Below are positions 1 to 5,750 of a stretch of 7,105 nt of DNA, in pieces. The notes below the pieces were generated by a model. The model was not told where the DNA came from. It did not search any database and was given only the letters and a program-made list of their open reading frames with translations. A program made the position numbers and the translations under genes. The first letter of the stretch is position 1. Each line of letters begins with the position of its first letter. The stretch covers positions 1 to 7,105 of the forward strand of contig JAGUWT010000176.1 in NCBI GenBank assembly GCA_020062205.1. Reading direction: 5' to 3'. The DNA is from Thermodesulfovibrionales bacterium. GTDB taxonomy: Bacteria; Nitrospirota; Thermodesulfovibrionia; Thermodesulfovibrionales; SM23-35.

Positions 1-566
1 CCCTTCGGTGGAAGTTCATCATTAAGAATCGCCAACAGCGCATTTTTTATAAGCTCAGGTGTTGGGGGACAGCCAGGGAGATAATAGTCCACTTCAATAA
101 CCTGATCCAGGGCCTTTACCGTCTTGTGAAAACCTGACAGATTTAACTCTCTCCCGGATTCCTTTGTTTTGATCTCAGGCAATATCCCTTGAGGATTTTT
201 TACAGTAGGAACCTCTTTATATGCCCTATTGAGGATATCTCTCCTTTCATAAAAATTGGCAAGACCGACAACCCCACCAAGATGGGCACAACTTCCATGG
301 GCAATAATCAACCGTGATTTTTTCCTTAATAATTTTGCTGCATGCTCCTGATTGTCAAGACGAATTGCTCCATTGATCAAGGTTGCTGTGATTTCTCCAT
401 CAGCCATCATTTCAATATCATTATATTTAAAATCCAGGGCAACCGGCCAGAAGACGATGTCTACTGCTTCAGTAACCTGTAAAATATCCTCGGCTAAATC
501 GACAACTGACTCCTCACATCCACCACAACTGGCACACCAGTATAACGCAATCTTCGGCTTACTCAT
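1..566 (-). CDS. mvhG: MvhG-like [NiFe]-hydrogenase small subunit (F420-non-reducing type), 3' end outside window
   Basis: The reading frame starts with ATG at 566 and stays open to the left edge, giving 188 residues without a stop. The N-terminus (MSKPKIALYWCASCGGCEE) has Cys11, Cys14 and Cys17. It is followed by a GSCAH motif with Cys93 and a LPGCPPTPE motif with Cys166. These are the ligands of the proximal [4Fe-4S] cluster in the NADH dehydrogenase 20 kDa / hydrogenase small subunit family (COG1941, PF01058). Family members are longer, with further Fe-S ligands at the C-terminus, so roughly the last third is missing here. Known role of the family: it relays electrons from the [NiFe] large subunit MvhA to MvhD/HdrA in the cytoplasm. 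A strong ribosome site (AGGAGA at 571-576) fixes the start. It follows mvhD after a 74-base gap filled by an inverted repeat. A large subunit gene probably follows to the left (inference). A non-hydrogenase FrhG-like electron-transfer role remains possible. Confidence 0.88.
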   Translation of the reverse strand, partial: MSKPKIALYWCASCGGCEESVVDLAEDILQVTEAVDIVFWPVALDFKYNDIEMMADGEITATLINGAIRLDNQEHAAKLLRKKSRLIIAHGSCAHLGGVVGLANFYERRDILNRAYKEVPTVKNPQGILPEIKTKESGRELNLSGFHKTVKALDQVIEVDYYLPGCPPTPELIKNALLAILNDELPPK

Positions 567-570
567 CTTT

Positions 571-576
571 TCTCCT
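571..576 (-). promoter_or_regulatory. Ribosome binding site of mvhG
   Basis: Read on the minus strand, AGGAGA lies five bases before the ATG at 566. It directly follows the U8 tract left by the upstream repeat, so translation of mvhG initiates immediately after that hairpin. This supports 566 as the true start. Confidence 0.75.
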
Positions 577-689
577 AAAAAAAACAACGAACCACAGGGA
601 CACCGAGAACACAGAGAAAAGCATTTTAAGAGTCTTCATTTTAAAGATTACCTCTGTGCTCTCTGTGGTTTTTTAATTGTTTTTTTTGA
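577..689. repeat. Long interrupted inverted repeat (CCACAGAG/HREHRE family) with A/T tracts on both flanks
   Basis: The left arm (about 577-619) reads as an A8 tract, CAA, then AACCACAGGGACACCGAG and more CACAGAG units. The right arm (about 650-689) reads as CCTCTGTG, CTCTCTGTGG, then T-rich sequence ending in T8. The arms are imperfect inverted copies around a ~30-base AT-rich loop. CACAGAG-type words are repeated within each arm. From memory, this sequence recurs in many unrelated bacterial genomes and yields spurious HREHRE or LCALCG peptides. Here it fills the mvhD-mvhG gap and overlaps the last codons of mvhD, which read NHREHRGNL. On either strand a transcript would carry a hairpin followed by a U tract, resembling a bidirectional terminator. 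Confidence 0.8.
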
Positions 690-1093
690 ATTAACATCAA
701 AGGACCCATCACTCTGACTTTCTCAACCATCTCCGAAACAACCCTTACAAACTTATCTCCCTCACTCGCTGAGACCCAGTCTAACTTTAGCCTGTCTTCT
801 TCTATTCCAAATTGTTTCAGCATTTTCTTTAAAAGAGTGTATCTTCTCAGGGCATTAAAATTTCCTTCTTTATAGTGGCAGTCTCCAGGATGACACCCTA
901 AAATCATTACCCCATCAGCCCCATCTTTAAATGCCTCAAAAATAAACTGAGGGTCAATCCTTCCGCTGCACATTACGCGAATAACAACGAAGTTTGAGGG
1001 ATACTCCTTCCGTGCCCTGCCGCAAGAATCCGCACCTTCATACGAACACCAGTTACAAAGAAAACCGATAATCTTGGGCTCAAAACTACTCAT
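641..1093 (-). CDS. mvhD: MvhD-like iron-sulfur subunit linking hydrogenase to HdrA
   Basis: The product is 150 residues from the ATG at 1093. It matches the MvhD / F420-non-reducing hydrogenase iron-sulfur subunit D family (COG1908, PF02662). FLCNWCSYEGADSCG supplies Cys13, Cys16 and Cys24, RVMCSGRI supplies Cys42, and LGCHPGDCHY supplies Cys67 and Cys72. These include the family's conserved [2Fe-2S] ligands. In characterised complexes MvhD is a small cytoplasmic adaptor that transfers electrons from MvhG to HdrA. The same frame extends upstream to 1183, but those 30 extra residues are translated from a dispersed repeat and the family motif begins at SSFEPKIIG. An AAGG site five bases before 1093 also supports the shorter start. 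The last ten residues (KNHREHRGNL) are read from the next repeat, so the native C-terminus has probably been replaced or extended. The gene lies 86 bases after hdrA. Confidence 0.9.
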   Translation of the reverse strand: MSSFEPKIIGFLCNWCSYEGADSCGRARKEYPSNFVVIRVMCSGRIDPQFIFEAFKDGADGVMILGCHPGDCHYKEGNFNALRRYTLLKKMLKQFGIEEDRLKLDWVSASEGDKFVRVVSEMVEKVRVMGPLMLIQKKQLKNHREHRGNL

Positions 1094-1129
1094 TATTGCC
1101 TTATTGCCTTTTCGAAAACATCCCTCTTT

Positions 1130-1201
1130 GTCATTGCGAACCGAAGGTGAAGCAATCTCAGAGTGATGGGATTGTTTCGTCACTCCGTTCCTCGCAATGA
1201 C
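1130..1201. repeat. Dispersed palindromic repeat, GTCATTGCGA family, copy 1
   Basis: The 72-base element is bounded by GTCATTGCGA (1130-1139) and its exact reverse complement TCGCAATGAC (1192-1201). Inside, GAAGCAATC (1149-1157) pairs with GATTGTTTC (1170-1178) with one G-U type mismatch, so the element can fold into an interrupted hairpin. It begins within the 3' end of hdrA and fills most of the hdrA-mvhD gap. It encodes the last HdrA residues (MSLRGTE) and, in the mvhD frame, a spurious leader. A second copy lies at 3279-3355. From memory the family is common in Nitrospirota, anammox planctomycetes and Omnitrophota genomes. Confidence 0.85.
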
Positions 1202-3228
1202 ATTTTGGAAGTTTTTGCATAATTCGTGTTCAACAGACCCTCTATCTCTGTAAATATTTGCTTATCGGTAAAATGTTTTGCCTTAATCGCTCCACTGGGA
1301 CATGCAGCCGCACATATACCACAACCTCTACAGAGAACCTCATTAATGGTAGCGATTTCCCCCTTTTCATCTGAGAATCCCTCCTGCCCCCCTTTACTAA
1401 AGGGGAGTGAGGGGGAATTATAGGTTATTGCCTTATAAGGACACAGACCAATGCATATCTTACACCCTGAACAGAGGTCTTCATCAACAGTAGCAGTAAT
1501 CGCCTCCAGCACCAACTTCTCTCCAGGGATAAGCCGGGAAAGGATATTGCCTGCAGCTGCCTGCCCTTGTGCTACTGTACTTTGAACATCCTTTGGGCCT
1601 TGTGCACAGCCAGCAATGAATATCCCTTCTTTGATAGTCGAGGCAGGAGATAACTCCGTATGTTCCTCAGTAAAGAACCCGCCTTCCCCTTGCGGGATAT
1701 CAAAAATCCTTGCCAAATCCTGTGCATCTTTTGCCGCCTCAATAGCCACAGAGAGAACTGCCAGATCAAATGGAGCCTTTTTCATATCTCCATGGGCATC
1801 CTTGTATTGAATGAGAACCTTACCTTTCTTTTCACTGAATTTTATTGAATCAAGATCCTTTACACGAACGAATTCTATACCATTTTTATCCAAAAGATTA
1901 TTGAAGAATCCTTGCGATTCTTTACCCGGCAGGCAGAAATCTGAGTAAAACTCTGAGATTGAACTATCAGGCAATTGCTCATTGACCATATGAGCGAATT
2001 TTAAAGAATACATACAGCATACTCCCGAACAATATTCGTTATATTTTTTTGTCCTGGAGCCGGCACAATGAATGAGTGCAATCTTTTTCGGAGGCTGCCC
2101 ATTTTTTAGTAATATCTTTCCACCTGTTGGGCCATTTGAATTTAATAAGCGTTCAAATTCAAGGCTGGTATAAACATTATCAATCTTTCCGTATCCATAC
2201 TGTGGTGCCCTTTTTGGGTCAAATACATCAAACCCTGTGGCTAACACTATAGCACCAACTCTTAATTCTTGTACCTCATCGTTTTCTTCATAATTGATAG
2301 AACCAAATGGACAGGCATTCTGGCAGGCATTACACCCTTCTGCCTGAAAATGCAGACAATGCTCCTTATCTATAACTGCCACATTCGGGAGAGCGCCAGC
2401 ATAAGGGATATAGATAGCCCTGCGCTCATCAAGCCCCTCATTATATTCGTTCTTTACCTTCACCGAGCAGACCTCAAAACATGCCCCACAGCCAATGCAG
2501 GTCTTAGTATCTACACATCGGGCATTCTTCTTGACCTTTACGATAAAATTGCCAAAAAATCCAAGCACTTCCTGAATTTCGCTCAAGGTAAGGAGCTCTA
2601 TCTGCTCGTTATGTAAGACCTTGTCTAAAACTGGATCAAGCACACAAGAAGCACATTCCAGGGTTGGAAACACCTTTTCGTATCGAGCCACCTTGCCACC
2701 TATAACCGGTGATTTCTCAACAAGATAAACCTTCCTGTTCTTTTGTGCAAGGGTAAGAGCAGCACTTATCCCGGCAATCCCTGCACCAACCACGAGGGCA
2801 TCCATCTGGCATTCTATCTCTTTACTCTCTAATGGTTCGTGATGGATAACCCTTTCTACTGCTGCCTGAATCATTGCCTTTGCCTTTTCAGTAGCAAGGG
2901 TTTTGTTTTTAATCACCCATGCACATTGTTCTCTGATATTGACAAGCTGTAAGAGATATGGATTCAATCCTGCATTACTCAGAACTTTTTTAAAGGTATG
3001 TTCGTGTTCTCTGGGAGAACAAGCTGCAATCACTACCCTCGTTAAGTTATATGTCTTAATATCCTCTTCGATAAGTTTTTTGCCTGCTTCTGAACAGAGG
3101 AGATTGAAAGGTTTAGCCATAACTACATTTTTCAGCCTCTGAGCAAACGTCACTACTGTATCGAGGTCTATAGCCTCTTTTATATTCGGGCCACATTCAC
3201 ATACAAAAACGCCTATTCTCTCTGCCAC
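1180..3228 (-). CDS. hdrA: Heterodisulfide reductase subunit A-like FAD/polyferredoxin protein (HdrA)
   Basis: The 682-residue product is HdrA-like throughout. The N-terminal domain has Cys10, Cys12, Cys45 and Cys70 (VCECGPN, AACSPREHEHTF). The FAD fold follows with VVGAGIAG at 146-153 and LVEKSPVIGGK at 169-179. Next is the HdrA-specific PTLECASC motif (Cys192, Cys195). An inserted ferredoxin domain carries Cys244/247/250/254 and Cys291/299/302/306. A second flavin segment (ALIHCAGSR; EYCSGVCC) and a GIFIAGCAQGPKDV motif follow. The C-terminal ferredoxin has Cys586/589/592/596 and Cys633/636/639/643. Known role: HdrA carries the bifurcating FAD and distributes electrons among hydrogenase, ferredoxin and a partner reductase in the cytoplasm. 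The start is GTG at 3228, supported by AGGAG seven bases upstream. Two oddities come from repeats: an in-frame palindrome adds about 15-20 residues (near 604-624) between the two C-terminal clusters, and the final MSLRGTE is repeat-derived. hdrB and hdrC are not present here, so the electron acceptor is unknown. Confidence 0.95.
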   Translation of the reverse strand: MAERIGVFVCECGPNIKEAIDLDTVVTFAQRLKNVVMAKPFNLLCSEAGKKLIEEDIKTYNLTRVVIAACSPREHEHTFKKVLSNAGLNPYLLQLVNIREQCAWVIKNKTLATEKAKAMIQAAVERVIHHEPLESKEIECQMDALVVGAGIAGISAALTLAQKNRKVYLVEKSPVIGGKVARYEKVFPTLECASCVLDPVLDKVLHNEQIELLTLSEIQEVLGFFGNFIVKVKKNARCVDTKTCIGCGACFEVCSVKVKNEYNEGLDERRAIYIPYAGALPNVAVIDKEHCLHFQAEGCNACQNACPFGSINYEENDEVQELRVGAIVLATGFDVFDPKRAPQYGYGKIDNVYTSLEFERLLNSNGPTGGKILLKNGQPPKKIALIHCAGSRTKKYNEYCSGVCCMYSLKFAHMVNEQLPDSSISEFYSDFCLPGKESQGFFNNLLDKNGIEFVRVKDLDSIKFSEKKGKVLIQYKDAHGDMKKAPFDLAVLSVAIEAAKDAQDLARIFDIPQGEGGFFTEEHTELSPASTIKEGIFIAGCAQGPKDVQSTVAQGQAAAGNILSRLIPGEKLVLEAITATVDEDLCSGCKICIGLCPYKAITYNSPSLPFSKGGQEGFSDEKGEIATINEVLCRGCGICAAACPSGAIKAKHFTDKQIFTEIEGLLNTNYAKTSKMSLRGTE
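1375..1420. repeat. 46-bp palindromic element inserted in frame in hdrA (PFSKGGQ family, copy 1)
   Basis: The element has a central CCCCTTTACTAAAGGGG and outer arms AATCCCTCC / GGGGGAATT. It matches the copy at 3845-3890 at 42 of 46 positions by hand alignment. On the minus strand it encodes NSPSLPFSKGGQEGF without a stop or frame change. It falls in the loop between two [4Fe-4S] clusters of the HdrA C-terminal ferredoxin, where extra residues could be tolerated. Confidence 0.88.
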
Positions 3229-3235
3229 TTTTTGA

Positions 3236-3240
3236 CTCCT
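3236..3240 (-). promoter_or_regulatory. Ribosome binding site deciding the GTG start of hdrA
   Basis: AGGAG on the minus strand lies seven bases upstream of GTG at 3226-3228. No ATG gives a comparable N-terminus, and the GTG start keeps the full conserved GVFVCECG motif. Confidence 0.75.
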
Positions 3241-3278
3241 TTGTTCACTCTACATCATGTCACATTCATTCTTACATT

Positions 3279-3355
3279 GTCATTGCGAGGTCGTTTCGAC
3301 CGAAGCAATCCCGACTTTCGAGATTCTTCGCCCGCCTTTGGCGGACTCAGAATGA
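3279..3355. repeat. Dispersed palindromic repeat, GTCATTGCGA family, copy 2
   Basis: The 77-base element runs from GTCATTGCGAGG to CTCAGAATGAC. Its inner arms CGAAGCAATC (3301-3310) and GATTCTTCG (3322-3330) are near-complementary. It also has a nested perfect hairpin, CCGCC-TTT-GGCGG at 3332-3344, which copy 1 lacks. It occupies most of the 142-base gap between the transglutaminase stop and hdrA. The rest of that gap holds only the hdrA ribosome site and no promoter I can call with confidence. Confidence 0.85.
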
Positions 3356-3370
3356 CAGTAAGGCAGTACA

Positions 3371-4858
3371 TTAATGATATTCTATTCCCTCTATTTTGAG
3401 CTTTCCGATTATAGCAAGAATCTGCAGTTGTTTGTCTATATCACCTGTAAGGAGTCTGATATGGGATGCATCAGCAGGAAACTGTCCTAATGTCGGGTCA
3501 ATTGCAACCCATTTGTTAAGATAGACCTCAGGCCATGCATGATAATAGAAAAAACCATCCTTGTATGTAAGTCCTATAGCTACCCTTGATGGAATCCCTG
3601 CTGCACGTGCAAGGGCAGTGAAGAGTGTTGTGTGTTCATTGCAATCACCCTGTCTTGTCCTCAGCACCTCAGTAGCCATTGGCAGACTTATTACAGGGAC
3701 TTTTTTTATATTTTTGTAGACCCACTCGTAGATAAGCCTTGTCCTCTTCAGCTTGTCTTTTTCATCTCTTATGATGTCTTTTGTCAATGAAACGATTGCT
3801 GGATCTTTTGATTGAATAAACATGGTCTCTTTCAAATATTCATCTAATCCCCCCTGCCCCCCTTTACTAAAGGGGGGTGAGGGGGGATTATCCGTGGCTC
3901 GTGACTCAAGTGATTCTCTCGTTATCTCAAGCATATCCCCTTTGAGGGTCTGTCTTCCGCCATCAAGCTCAAGTCCTTTGAAATCAGGACCGGAAAGCCT
4001 TACCTTAAGATACATTGTATCAGCAGGCAATCTCATATAAAAAGGTATGGCAACCTGTGCTATCAAATCTACGGAAGGCTTGTTTGGCTGAGTTGCACTC
4101 TCTTTCGTTTCTTTAACGAGTGTAAATCCCATGGGACTTTCTTCTCGAAGTACATCGCCCTTTTCTGTAATCCATGTAAAGGTTTCAATCCCTTTAAAGA
4201 CGCCCTTTATTTTATATGCGTCCTGCATTTTACCCATGGACATGATGGAATCCTTGCCCATGACCTCTAATTCCATATTGTCCTGATTGTCCTGGCCTAA
4301 GGTAGCAGGGTCAATAACAGGAATACTTACTTTATCACCTGATTTCAGTCCATCTCTCAGGATATTCTGCACAATAGAAAGATTTATATGTGGAGGCTCT
4401 TTCAGTAAAATTGTCTGTGTTGATGTTAATCCACCTGCATGTATTGATACATGAAGTTTTTTCCCCTCCACCTTTCCCTCAATCTCTGTGTTTACATCGG
4501 ACCGTAAGCTAAAGAGAAACGATAAAAGCCTGAACTGATCGTCAATATGAGCATCCATAGTGGTATGCATATCCTTTTCTACCCCCATCATCCTGAGCCT
4601 TGCCTTGAGTATTTCATAAACCCTGTATCCATCATTTGATTCTGTTATCTTTCTGTATGCATATCCAATCTTCTCCCCATTGAAATAGACGCCCATCCAG
4701 TGTTCTTCGTAAAGTTCTTTTGGTATGGCAGCCTTGGAAAAGGTGAGGTTTATACCATGAGGCACGTAGTGCCTCACAAGAAGCATGGTCATGGTAATGA
4801 GCCAAAATACGGTTATGAGAATATAGGGAATCTTTCTGTTCTGTGATTGTATTTCCAA
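3371..4858 (-). CDS. Membrane-anchored transglutaminase-like (papain-like fold) protein
   Basis: The 495-residue product has one hydrophobic N-terminal segment at about 11-31, consistent with an uncleaved anchor or signal sequence, so the bulk probably lies outside the cytoplasm. The C-terminal third is a transglutaminase-like domain (PF01841). TRQGDCNEHTTLF gives Cys406, FYYHAWPEVY gives His440 and WVAIDPTLGQ gives Asp454, a complete Cys-His-Asp triad. In bacteria this fold usually marks proteases or amide-acting enzymes rather than true crosslinkers, and the substrate here is unknown. Residues ~50-310 form a region I cannot assign to a named family. A palindromic repeat adds NPPSPPFSKGGQGGL at about 324-338, between that region and the catalytic domain. 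The start is TTG, one base after the TAA of the HD gene, with no clear ribosome site. This suggests translational coupling. The ATGs at codons 23 and 25 would cut through the membrane segment. Confidence 0.82.
   Translation of the reverse strand: MEIQSQNRKIPYILITVFWLITMTMLLVRHYVPHGINLTFSKAAIPKELYEEHWMGVYFNGEKIGYAYRKITESNDGYRVYEILKARLRMMGVEKDMHTTMDAHIDDQFRLLSFLFSLRSDVNTEIEGKVEGKKLHVSIHAGGLTSTQTILLKEPPHINLSIVQNILRDGLKSGDKVSIPVIDPATLGQDNQDNMELEVMGKDSIMSMGKMQDAYKIKGVFKGIETFTWITEKGDVLREESPMGFTLVKETKESATQPNKPSVDLIAQVAIPFYMRLPADTMYLKVRLSGPDFKGLELDGGRQTLKGDMLEITRESLESRATDNPPSPPFSKGGQGGLDEYLKETMFIQSKDPAIVSLTKDIIRDEKDKLKRTRLIYEWVYKNIKKVPVISLPMATEVLRTRQGDCNEHTTLFTALARAAGIPSRVAIGLTYKDGFFYYHAWPEVYLNKWVAIDPTLGQFPADASHIRLLTGDIDKQLQILAIIGKLKIEGIEYH
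3845..3890. repeat. 46-bp palindromic element inserted in frame in the transglutaminase gene (PFSKGGQ family, copy 2)
   Basis: This is the more regular copy. Outer arms TAATCCCCCC and GGGGGGATTA are exact 10-base inverted repeats, and inner arms CCCCCCTTT and AAAGGGGGG are exact 9-base ones. The minus strand encodes NPPSPPFSKGGQGGL in the host frame. It has the same orientation and frame as the hdrA copy. It lies in a presumed linker just before the catalytic domain. Confidence 0.9.
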
Positions 4859-4859
4859 T

Positions 4860-5618
4860 TTATTGTAAATGTACTATATTCGACATCTCCTTATAAATTG
4901 CCTGCCCTATTATCATACCCATGTCAATGAATTCCGGGCCGTACTTTCTACCGGTTTCTGTTCTGAATGTAGTCTTGATACGTTCTATGTAATGTATGTT
5001 TTTATGAAAGTTTTTGTAGAATGTCTCAAACGGTATTTTAGCAGAATCCAGTATCAGCCAGAGTGTAGTTATAAAGTTATCAGGCCCCCACCTGAACTTA
5101 TCCGCATCATATAATGAGTCGCTGATGAGTTTACCGATCGCATCTTCTGATTCGAGAACCTCCTTGAATGCCTCATGGTTTCTGATAGCATCTGCAATAT
5201 ATCGTTTATATCTCTCTTCTATTATCTGAAAACCTTTGAGAATCCTTCTTGCTTTATTACTTCCAGCAATGGTATGGTTTTTTTCTTTTCGTTTTATGTC
5301 ATGAAAAAGTGCTGCTATTTGCACATAAACAACAAGCTCTTTCAGCAACTCGAAATCCACATTCTGGATACTGCCTTCTGTCTGGATAACTACTCCTGCA
5401 TCAAGCGCCACTGCCTCTGCATGAGATATACCGTGCCCGGAATACATTGATGTCTCATCCATATAAGACATACATTTTTTTAAAAGCATATTGGTTTTTA
5501 ATGATTCTCTGGATGCCTCTAATTCGGTTTTGTTATCATAATAAAAGGATGGAATGCCCAGGGTTTCTGCTGATACAAGAGCTGCTTGTTTTAACCGTCC
5601 GTAAATCAGAGTACTCAT
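4860..5618 (-). CDS. HD-domain putative metal-dependent phosphohydrolase
   Basis: The 252-residue soluble-looking protein has the ordered metal ligands of the HD superfamily (COG1418-like). These are His62/His66 in SGHGISHAEAV, the His106-Asp107 doublet in AALFHDIKR, His148 in IRNHEAF, and Asp171/Asp173 in YDADKFRW. Helical stretches surround each motif, as in HD folds. The family hydrolyses phosphate esters such as nucleotides or signalling nucleotides, but nothing here tells the substrate. It has no GYP signature, so I do not call it a cyclic-di-GMP phosphodiesterase. The ATG at 5618 has AGAGGG at 5626-5631. The gene is first in a likely two-gene unit with the transglutaminase-like gene, whose TTG start follows its stop by one base. 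It is separated from the upstream atpE by a strong terminator. Confidence 0.8.
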   Translation of the reverse strand: MSTLIYGRLKQAALVSAETLGIPSFYYDNKTELEASRESLKTNMLLKKCMSYMDETSMYSGHGISHAEAVALDAGVVIQTEGSIQNVDFELLKELVVYVQIAALFHDIKRKEKNHTIAGSNKARRILKGFQIIEERYKRYIADAIRNHEAFKEVLESEDAIGKLISDSLYDADKFRWGPDNFITTLWLILDSAKIPFETFYKNFHKNIHYIERIKTTFRTETGRKYGPEFIDMGMIIGQAIYKEMSNIVHLQ

Positions 5619-5637
5619 TGGTAATCCCTCTGTCTTT

Positions 5638-5666
5638 AGCTTAAACAGTAATTACCCTCTGGTCAA
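5638..5666 (-). promoter_or_regulatory. Possible sigma-70-type promoter for the HD/transglutaminase unit
   Basis: On the minus strand a TTGACC (5661-5666) is followed after 17 bases by TAAGCT (5638-5643). The -35 is good and the -10 matches only at its key T, A and final T. It lies after the atpE terminator and before the HD gene, where a promoter is needed. The leader would be very short, starting just at the ribosome site. Confidence 0.4.
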
Positions 5667-5707
5667 GATTATTTATTCATTGTTCTGTTTGGAGAACTTC
5701 ACAAAAT

Positions 5708-5740
5708 AAAAAGGGGGCAGGTAAAACCTGCCCCCTTTTT
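5708..5740 (-). terminator. Rho-independent terminator after atpE, symmetric
   Basis: AAAAAGGGGGCAGGT (5708-5722) and ACCTGCCCCCTTTTT (5726-5740) form a perfect 15-bp stem with a three-base loop. It begins ten bases past the atpE stop. The A/T ends make it symmetric, so it could also stop transcription arriving on the plus strand. It separates atpBE from the HD/transglutaminase unit. Confidence 0.92.
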
Positions 5741-5750
5741 ACATAAAAAA

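Noticed and set aside
352..717. Plus-strand 121-codon frame opposite mvhG and the repeat
   Set aside because: It lies antisense to a clear MvhG family protein, and its second half is a translation of the inverted repeat (HREHREKHF, LCALCGFL). No ribosome site or family resemblance.
1094..1183. 30-codon N-terminal extension of mvhD
   Set aside because: The residues (KQSHHSEIASPSVRNDKEG) are a translation of the dispersed palindromic repeat. Family similarity starts at the ATG at 1093.
1572..1769. Minus-strand 65-codon frame within hdrA
   Set aside because: It is an out-of-frame shadow of hdrA, which has continuous conserved motifs through this stretch.
3245..3282. Promoter for hdrA between the repeat and the GTG start
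   Set aside because: Only weak hexamers (ATGACA and CATGAT, 18 apart) were found, the first lying at the edge of the repeat. Not enough to call.
577..3890. CRISPR array or insertion sequence
   Set aside because: The repeats are palindromic singletons from different families, with no regular spacing, spacers, cas genes or transposase. No tRNA or rRNA was recognised either.
4869..5644. Three plus-strand frames opposite the HD gene
   Set aside because: They are antisense shadows rich in Cys, Tyr and Phe, with no motifs. The HD ligands on the other strand explain the region.
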